Origin: Endomychus coccineus
Lineage: Eukaryota; Arthropoda; Insecta; Coleoptera; Endomychidae
Direction: 5' to 3'
NCBI GenBank assembly: GCA_958510875.1
Contig: OY294068.1
Span: 150,200,388 to 150,264,387, forward strand
DNA: 64,000 nt
Shown here: positions 56,365 to 64,000 of the stretch, in pieces
Position numbering within the stretch: the stretch's first letter is position 1
How the letters are laid out: every line of letters starts with the position of its first letter
Made by a program: the position numbers and the translations under genes
The notes under the pieces: generated by a model
The model's database searches: none
Seen by the model: only the letters and a program-made list of their open reading frames with translations
Told to the model about the DNA's origin: nothing

Positions 56365-57260
56365 CAGGTGAGTCAGTTTTTTGTAGACAAACTTCAACAG
56401 GAGATAGAATAGATGTTTTTAAGGAGAAAAGTTCCTATAAACATATGTCGTAGAATGCTTCGTTTTCGAGATACAGGATGTTGAAATTGAAAAAAAAATT
56501 CGTTCTTTGCGAATATCTCGGGAACCGTTTATCGTACAGAAAACAACTTTTGTGAACATTTTCTACTCATATGTTCTGTGCGGTAGTCATAATTGGTGAA
56601 GATTTTGAAGGGGTAGTGGGTGTTTTTCTCCCCAACTTCTACGCCACTGAGTACGGTTTTGAGACAACGCCAATGTTTTTTACAGAAAAAAGGTACTCCT
56701 GGTCATAAGCTCTGAAGTTGACCGTTTTCGAGAAAAATCAACTTTTATGTTGAAAAACATGGTCAATCCTTTGGTTTTGATATTTGTTTTAACGTTTGAA
56801 TAAATTTTGTTTAATTAGTAAGAATTGACCGTGTTTTTCAACTTAAAAGTTGATTTTTCTCGAAAACGGTCAACTTTAGAGCTTATGACCAAGATTACCT
56901 TTTTTATGTAGAAACCATTGACGGTTCAAACGGTTGTCTCAAAACCGTACTTTTTTCAGTGGCGTAGAAGTTGGGGGAGAAAAACACCCACTACTTCTTC
57001 AAAATTTAGAGTAAAAAAAAAATTTTTATCGCACAGAACATAGCTTACTACGAGTAGAAAATGCTTACAAAAGCTGTTTTTTGTATAATGAACGATTCCG
57101 GAGATATTCGCAAAAAACGAATTTTTTTTTTCAATTTCAACACCCTCCTGTATCTCGAAAACGAACCCTTCTACGACATATGTTGATAAGAACTTTTCTT
57201 CTTAAAAACACTTGTTCTATCTCCTGTTGCAGTTTGTCTACAAAAAACTGACTCACTCTG
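56365..57260. mobile_element. Long-inverted-repeat element flanked by TA, 896 bp
   Basis: Starts caggtgagtcagttttttgt and ends with a close complement. TA lies outside both ends (56363-56364 and 57261-57262). Arms run to about 56772 and from about 56838. Both contain tctcgaaaacggtcaact close to the centre, so the palindrome is nearly complete. No coding potential. Confidence 0.85.
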
Positions 57261-57262
57261 TA

Positions 57263-58940
57263 TAATACGCTCCTCTAACCATTCATTTCAATTCTTACTT
57301 GAATTTTCTCCAAAGTGCATGTTTTAGAGCATATTATAACATGTTTGGGTATTTTCATATTAACTGAACATGAGGAAAATTAAAACGACAATAATGGCCT
57401 TGTTACAAATAATGAAGGCCTTGTTACAAACAATGAAATTCCGGATTTTATGATTCTGTCGGGGTATGGTTATTTTGTTAGCTGCGGAATGTCTCTACAA
57501 TTGGAATTACTATCTAACCATTGTTGTCGATAAAGAAGCAAACATTTTCAAAGTAGTGGTATATATTTATCTGTGAAAATGCCGAAATCTGCCAAGAAGT
57601 ATTTCAAAACTGAATTGTGGACGATTCTGAACTAAAAATTGTAGACCATGATATACTTTTCATATTTGTGAGGAAATAGTAAGTTAACTATTAAATTAAC
57701 TCAAAAATAATTTTCAAGTTTGCCAGAAAAGTATTCACCCAATACATCTTGTGATGTATACATGAACTAATTTTAACGGATCAAAGATATAATACTAAGT
57801 ACACTAGATGATATCGAAAACTTTGATTGCTCACTGCAATAAAAAAAATCTGTAACAATTTTGAAAAATTTCATTAATAAAAATCACTTATTGAGATTTA
57901 AAAAATGATTATTTATTATGTTGGCCTATGTTTTGTTGCAAATTGTTAGCTTTTTTTAAATTGCATATTGCATATTTAACAGCATATTTTTAATTTTTTA
58001 GTGAATTGTGAAAAACGACAAACCACATCGTCAATGTAGGGGACTGTAACGGTCTTTCATGAATCAATAAGGGACGATTTTCAGCTCAGTAGCGGAAATT
58101 TTGCTATATTGAGATGAAAATGTACCTCTCCTGAGAAAAGCTGCTGCGGAAGGAATCTAGGGTAGAAACCATGCTGTGCACTGAAATGGGGTAACTGTCA
58201 GGACTTAAGTGTGATACCATTTGCTGCTGCGTTCAACCTGCTCCTCCCCCCCCCCTTTTAGCCAGAGTATTGACTACTGCTACCCACTTAATCAGTCCTG
58301 CCCGACCCTGTGTTTGATATGCCATAACTTTTCTAAAAGGTGGGGGTTTCATAGCAACCAAGTGTCCCAGCTATATCAACGAATGTAATACCATGGGCAA
58401 CTCATACTATTATACATTCCTGCAAGAAAAATAATTCGACTTCTGTGAAACTATTATTTATTTACAGCGGTTAAATTCAAGTTAAATAGCATCTTTGCGT
58501 TTGGTCTTCCATCTACCCAGAGGGATTGGAGATTGCGTGAAAACACACGTTGACCCTGGCACACCTGTGTCTACGAAGACAAATACGTCCACTTAGAAGC
58601 GGTGACATTTCACTTACGTGGCAATCTATCCCGGGAATAGACATCTCATAGGGTACAGCACAGTGTTCTCCCACCATCTCCCTCTCCATCCAAGTAATTG
58701 CAGTAAAGTATCAAAGTATCCCCTTCCCCTCTCTCTGGAACGTATATACGCGAATTGATTAATTGGATCGGACAGTTTGCAATTAGTTCCGATAGTTCAA
58801 ATATATCAAATGCTCTTTTTTAGACAGCGTGAATAGTTGGGGATTATTACGTGGTTAGAATCGGAGGTTCTAGTTAACAGAATGCTGATAATTAAATGCC
58901 TGAATCTGTTCTATATTATCATCCCTCATGACGTAGGCTG
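57263..58940. other. No convincing gene
   Basis: About 1.7 kb without a frame over 60 codons; a C-rich run at about 58243-58255. Nothing recognisable. Confidence 0.45.
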
Positions 58941-59335
58941 CAGTGGCGACTCGTGAGTTATGAAAGAGGTTTGGCACAAGAGAAAACTTACCTATTTTTT
59001 GTACATAAAATCCATTCTCCTATTTTTCATGCTGGAAAAAAACGTCTATGTCTTTGTGGACAAACTTCTTTTCTATTGATAGGACCGCCAATGCGTTCAG
59101 TCGACCTTCTGACATTGTGAAATGCATGTCTATAAGCTTTGCAATTTTGAGAATCAAATAATTTTGCTGCATCAAGTGATCCCTAAAATCAAATCGGTCG
59201 CTAATTTGGGCTAAAATAGTGTCACATACTTCATTTGCAATAACAGCTCTGTCATCTCTAGCTGCCGTTTTTTGTCTCTTCCTATCAGATTATTCATTAT
59301 TGCGTTCTTGCTTGTCGTTGTCAGTAGAATTTCTA
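58941..59335 (-). pseudogene. hAT transposase fragment with one terminus
   Basis: The left end cagtggcgactcgtg resembles the terminus of the hAT element at 41036. On the minus strand the frame reads AVIANEVCDTILAQISDRFD, QQNYLILKIAKLIDMHFTMS and EGRLNALAVLSIEKKFVHKD, the helical and C-terminal part of a hAT transposase. One stop lies upstream (NNE, TAA, SDRKRQ). The opposite end is missing. A related but different family member from the one at 41 kb. Confidence 0.68.
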
Positions 59336-59559
59336 ATTTAACTAACTGTGATCCATAGATCGTATTAATTTATCTCAGTCTAAGAACTGAAATACTGCTG
59401 CTGATTATTATAAGAATTGTAATGAAGCTTTAAAATATCGAATAATTATTTGATGGGAAACACGTAGATTAGTTGTAGATTTTAGATTTCGTTTATATTA
59501 GTATTTCAATGTGATAATTCCGAATAATTATATTGGAATATAGATAGTACCGGGCATTG

Positions 59560-60438
59560 GCATCCGTGTAGTTTAAGTGTCAGATTTGCATACGGTTCCA
59601 TTCGTAAGTCGCGTATATTTTGATTTCATTCGGAAACGTGCATATTTCGTGTCAACAAAAGATATCGGAACAGATGTAACCATAAAAACGGCACAAAATC
59701 GAGGAGCCGGTGAACCATCATGAGCTAGAAACGAGCAAAAAAAGGCTCGGCTGGGGCTGTTGTAGATGACTTGACCAGAACCTCGATGGATATAAAAGAA
59801 CGCCTTGCAAGCGTTGAATATGATTATTTTCAGTGAGACAGTGCGAAAAGATAGCCGATATCAAGAATTAAGTGCTCCGCTAGTTACCTGTGAAGTATTA
59901 GATAAATAGTGATTTTGCTATTTGAGTTAGTACATTGAGTTCCATTGTTTTGCCCGCGGTGCGCCCTTGTAATATGAAATATTGTTTAATTAGTAATTAG
60001 TAATTGTAATTATTGTATTGTACCTGATTAGTTTATCCTGTACAAATTTCCATAACGTCCCGATAAAATTGATTGTGATCTGTACCGATAAACGTAAAAA
60101 TTGAATTCGTTAAGTAATTGTATTGTTTCGGAGGAAGTGAAATATCAATGTATGTTCAAGCTATAAATAAATCATTGGGAAGTTCCGTGCTTATCTAAAG
60201 TGACTTTCTGCAACAGCAATTAAGTAGTCAAGAAGTAACCAAGTATTAATTGCAATTGTAGCCTGCAATTTTAATACTACTCAGTCTGCCCTATTGACTC
60301 TTGGTTACTTGCTTCACTGAAACTACCCTGGGACAAGGCTATCCGTAGATAGCAAAGTGATACGCTTTGTGGTAAGTGCCCTAGCAGAAGCCCTTAATGA
60401 AGAAAAAACCTTGACAAAAATCTGGCGCCCGAGAAACC
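59560..60438 (+). repeat. Probable solo or truncated LTR with primer-binding site
   Basis: Features in LTR order are a TATA box (tataaaag, 59791-59798), an initiator-like tcagt at 59830-59834, an AATAAA at 60166-60171 and, at 60423-60438, tggcgcccgagaaacc, which starts with TGGCGCC as primer-binding sites commonly do. Immediately after it the sequence switches to an unrelated transposase fragment, so gag-pol is gone. The 5' boundary is approximate, and I see no second LTR. Confidence 0.45.
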
Positions 60439-60439
60439 A

Positions 60440-60580
60440 GCATAAAAGTCAATCGGATTCAGATCTGGTAGACTTGAAGGAGTATTGAAGCCGTCGTAAG
60501 TAATAATCGCCAAAAAGTAACAAGATATACGCCACAGAATTATGTCTTCAATCATAGAAGCATACAATTTGGGATGCATA
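60440..60580 (-). pseudogene. Short Tc1/mariner-like catalytic fragment
   Basis: The minus strand near 60480-60440 reads LPDLNPIDFY, which matches the SPDLNPIE/D block of Tc1/mariner transposases. Nothing else around it is assignable. Confidence 0.35.
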
Positions 60581-60699
60581 TACTACATATATGAAGATTT
60601 AATTTAATGAGGCCATCGCAGACTTCTTCTATCACAGTAATGGGGACATTCAAATTGGCGATCTCTGAATAGATTTTATTTTATTTTATTTTATTCAAA

Positions 60700-61055
60700 T
60701 CGGCGTCGGTACGATCCAACAGCTCTGCGTAATATACGCCGGTGATCGTTCTACCGTGTGCATCCCAAAAAACTGTCGTCATGACTTTGTTGGCCGATAA
60801 ACTCACTTTGGCATTTTTCGGCTTCGATTCGCCAGGACAACTCCACTGTTTCTACTGTTCTTTGGTCTTTGGTGTGTTGTGATGGATCCATGTTTCGTCC
60901 ACAGATACGAAACGGCGCAAAAAGTCCTTCCTATTGCGCTTGAACATCGCCAAACACTCCTTAGAAGCTGTTACACGGTCAAGCTCAATGTTAACCGATA
61001 GAAAATGCAGCACCCATCTGGCAGGTAGAAAGAAAATTGATGCAAAATTTAACAT
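60700..61055 (-). pseudogene. mariner transposase fragment
   Basis: Reads RVTASKECLAMFKRNRKDFL, RRFVSVDETWIHHNTPKTKE (first catalytic Asp), a stop after KEQ, then KQWSCPGESKP, SLSANKVMTTVFWDAHG and YYAELLDR. It is closer to an intact mariner sequence than the copy at 20880, but it lacks both ends of the gene and stops at a (TTTTA)n run (60672-60698, plus). Confidence 0.85.
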
Positions 61056-62219
61056 ATGTTTTTTACAACTCTAAGCTTTATACTTATGTATTATTTTACT
61101 GGTGGACTGTACTGTCAAAATCGTTGACACAATCAATCTTACTTTCATGATCTCACAAAGTAAATAATCCAATGTAACTATGTCAATGGACATCAAACGA
61201 AATTATATTTTTTCATACCTACTGATTTTTCGGAAAAAACACAAGAGACAAAAAGTTTGAACTAATTTTCGAATGAGAGTTTTTTACTAGTGAAATTTTG
61301 ACCCGTTTAAAAGTTATGATATGAAACATTTGAAGGGTTCGCTTGTACACCCTCTTGTAGGCATATTTTATGGTTGAAACAATCTTAAAAATTTCTCTTC
61401 TTCAATGCAAGTTGTCTACCACATTTATCCTTTTAATTTTTTCTGAAAATAAATAAAAACCCTTTTTGTACCTCCAAATTTAGAGGGGTGTAACGTAAAG
61501 AGTTTCGGAGAAATATATTTTACATGAAAGACAATACATAAGAATTACCCACATTGAAGCAATTTAGAAACAGCCTGTATATTATGGATAGATCTTTACC
61601 TAGTAAAATTGGACGTAATGATAGAAACATTCAATTTCCGTATCTGCTTCATGAAGAATTCAATTTTTCAAAGACTTTATTTTGCCGCATAATCATATTG
61701 TTGTAAATTGGAAAAGGCTGACTTTGTTCATTTGTTTAAATGTGATATCTTCCAAATACCAAAACTTGAGAAAACCGCATATGAAGCAGAATATAGCTGC
61801 AAAGTTTCAATTTCACGATAAGCATATTTGAGAAGTTGGAGCAGTATAAAAGTAGAGGTAGTTTGGAAGTATGTGAAGATTTTCATTTAGGAGAAACTCC
61901 GATGAGATTACGTATGAGCCAGTGCTATAAAATGTAACCTCTATACTCCATCACTATTTTATTTTACCGACACGCCGAGCAATCTGCATGTGAAAATTGA
62001 GTGGTTTAAAGTTATTTCTTGTACGCTTTGAACATCGTTGGGAACGGTGTTAGTTGGATGCACTAATATATACGAGCGTTTTAAAGAGCTTTTCAGAAAT
62101 TATCTTAGCGTTTTACGAGGCGAATATGTCTGCAGATGTTATTTCTCACTGGGAGACTAAGCAGGAATTTGTTGATTCAGGAGGGCATTATATTTCGTTG
62201 GATGCATATACTGCCGTGC
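61056..62219. other. No gene; possible half of an LIR element
   Basis: At about 61571-61579 cagcctg is followed by TA, resembling the ends of the LIR elements, and the 250 bp before it has their flavour (cggagaaata, repeated A/T tracts). I found no partner arm. A TATA-like tataaaag lies at about 61846. Confidence 0.3.
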
Positions 62220-62545
62220 TAAGCTTAAAAGTGGTATCTCCACTTTTTGCTCAAATAGAGTTAACTGACTTATAGTGTGAATTATGTTATTTTTCACCAT
62301 TCTTCGTAGCTATAAAGTGGTAAATCCTCCGAGAAACTGAAATAAACCATCACGAAAATAGTGGTATTTCCATTTGATACATCTACTAGAAATCTAAAAA
62401 GTGGTAATAGCCTTTCCTTGACTATAAAGGGGTAAGTGCAAAAACTAATAGAGATACCACTTTCAAGGCAAGAATTAAACACTTGCCTCAATTGATCTTA
62501 CTCAACAATATAGTGGTATGTGCCATTTACTTGTACTATACCACA
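62220..62545. repeat. Cluster of AGTGGTA-type motifs
   Basis: agtggta or a one-base variant occurs near 62229, 62317, 62365, 62402, 62427 and 62513, and inverted near 62454 and 62538. That is about eight in 320 bp, often with ata before it and a following ttcc or atcc. Such clusters are typical of subterminal transposase-binding sites. The related aaagtggtgtaag is in the terminus of the large transposon at 23931. Confidence 0.55.
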
Positions 62546-63358
62546 GCTATGTTTTTAGGATGCATTTTGTCTGGACTAAATATTGTCATGTTAGAATAAT
62601 GATGGATAGTTGAACTAATTTCAGAGTAGAATAATAATTCTGCCAGCACATGGATATCGTTTGTTCTACTGATTTTTATTCTGATCAATTTGTGTTCCTA
62701 CTGAGTAAGTTAAATGCCGAGTTGAAATTGTTGTAGACGGTGACAATAACTACCTGGTAAGTTTTAAATATTGTTTTAATTTTATGTTGGAAATATTGAG
62801 GTATGTAGACTTCGAGAATTAGGAATTATTGATGAGCGATTACGATTGATATGCATTAAGGCTAATCAGTAATTTGTGTTTTCCCTGTGTGCCTGTTGGG
62901 AAATGATTTCATTTTCAATCACTTATATGTAATTGCATGATTGATTTTATTTTTTAAAGTGAAACTTCTTTAGCGACGGAATGTTTGAAATTAATGGGTG
63001 CTCGTAAGAGGAAAAGGGGAAATAAGAGTGAGGTTATGTGTATATGAGTTGGTGCATTTGGTCTAAAATTGCCACTGCCTTCGTTATTGGAGGCCGCTTT
63101 GTCTTCGTTATTAGGGGCCGTTTTGGTTAGTTTGGCCGCAATGAAATTGTCAGTGCCTTTGAGGGTCAGTTAGGGAAATAAGAGACCTCGAGTGCGAGAA
63201 AGGAAGGGGCAACATATCGAGCAAAACCTTAAGAAATTCAAAGAGTGGAATAGTTCAAAAAAAAAATGTAAATATTAAAATTACGATTATTAAGCGGTAT
63301 ATAAAATATACAAAAAACATCTACGACTAAAGAAATTTCACTTTCCCCGCGAGTTCAT

Positions 63359-64000
63359 GTGGATGAGGTTCACACATGTTTTTTATTTTCTCGAGAACAG
63401 TTGGTTACAATAATGCATTTTGTTCTAGATATTATGTCTATAAGTAGTAGATGCAGAAAAATGGTGGATTCGGTTCTCGCCAAGAATAACTTAAATATGG
63501 GAGCGGTTCAAAAGGCAACTGAATACACAGAATTGAGGCCAGTAGTAGCTTTTGAGGAGTCTCCAAAAACTGATAATCTTCTAATCCAGGATGATGCAAC
63601 TGAAGAAGTGAGTCAAAAGGCAACTGAATACACAGAATTGAGGCCAGTAGTAGCTTTTGAGGAGTCTCCAAAAACTGATAATTTTCTGATCCAGGATGAT
63701 GCTAACTTAAGCATAGACATCATTGAAACGTGTGAGTTCCCCACCATCATTTCTACAGATGAACAACCGCCCGTATCATTCGATAATCATCAACCATATA
63801 CAGATAATTTCCAGTCACCCCAACTTTTTTGTGAAGATATTGAACAAGCATGTCTTCCAATAATAATGACTTTTCACCAGTTGATGCTGGACCTTCAACT
63901 TCAGATAATCATGATCACCCATTAGATTACAGTTCAGATGATTCTCTCAAAGATCCGAACATCACTGTTAATGAAAGAGACATGTCAGATTGTTCAGATA
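63359..64000 (+). CDS. Acidic protein N-terminus with 35-residue tandem duplication, partial
   Basis: The frame 63359-63925 may really start at the ATG near 63435 (MSISSRCRKMVDSVL). It contains two copies of QKATEYTELRPVVAFEESPK followed by TDN.LIQDDA with a period of 105 bp (from about 63509 and 63614). A frameshift or unrecognised splice near 63850 moves to a second frame, open to the window edge, that is Ser/Asp rich (SSNNNDFSPVDAGPSTSDNH, SSDDSLKDPNITVN). I do not recognise the family. The acidic, repeat-bearing start resembles exon 1 of the transposase at 40667, and the AGTGGTA cluster lies upstream, so a related transposon running off the window is possible. Confidence 0.45.

Noticed and set aside
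63438..63671. 77-codon minus frame with its own internal repeat
   Set aside because: Antisense to the 105-bp duplication in the plus-strand acidic frame, so the repeat is inherited from it.

Overview
The window looks like repeat-dominated, AT-rich animal DNA, most probably from an insect genome. The evidence is the mix of mobile elements: Penelope-like elements (PLEs), mariner and Tc1 relatives, hAT, a PIF/Harbinger-like element, CryptonI-like tyrosine recombinase remnants and CR1/L2- and R1-like LINEs. A short (61 nt) candidate intron in a transposon gene fits insect gene structure. I found no convincing single-copy host gene, no rRNA or tRNA, no CRISPR array and no bacterial-type operon. 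Almost every long reading frame belongs to a transposable element, and most are broken.

Layout. 0-13 kb: a PLE linker/GIY-YIG fragment running off the left edge, a three-copy 565-bp tandem repeat, a decayed R1-like LINE, a PLE reverse-transcriptase (RT) fragment, a TA-flanked long-inverted-repeat (LIR) element, a CR1/L2-like LINE, and a complete but dead Tc1 element with matching termini. 13-23 kb: another LIR element, a decayed Tc1/mariner-type transposase, a PLE with an inverted duplication, a non-autonomous hAT element with 8-bp flanking repeats, a CryptonI remnant, a mariner split by a 742-bp antisense LINE, and a PLE 3' end.

23.9-40.9 kb is the most structured region, a nest of insertions. 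The outermost unit appears to be a DNA transposon with matching ends at 23931 and 40922. Its two-exon transposase gene is nearly intact. Inside it lie the two arms of a (TA)n-centred palindrome, now about 13.8 kb apart. Between those arms sit a Gypsy-type LTR retrotransposon with two 1619-bp LTRs, a cluster of PLE copies in both orientations (including one full-length 800-codon ORF), and a further palindrome.

41-64 kb: an internally deleted hAT, a second CryptonI fragment, two copies of one LINE 3' end, a PIF/Harbinger-like element with a MADF remnant, a PLE endonuclease fragment, four more LIR elements (one of which contains a Tc1/mariner-type transposase remnant), a second hAT fragment, a probable LTR plus primer-binding site, and a mariner fragment. 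At the right edge, an acidic reading frame with a 35-residue tandem duplication follows a cluster of repeated AGTGGTA motifs.

The main theme is palindromes. At least eight LIR units of roughly 0.9-2.1 kb, unrelated to each other over most of their length, are mostly bounded by TA dinucleotides. The one that retains coding sequence (52.87-54.96 kb) suggests they are long-TIR members of the Tc1/mariner superfamily. All assignments rest on motif recognition by eye; no database search or alignment was run.
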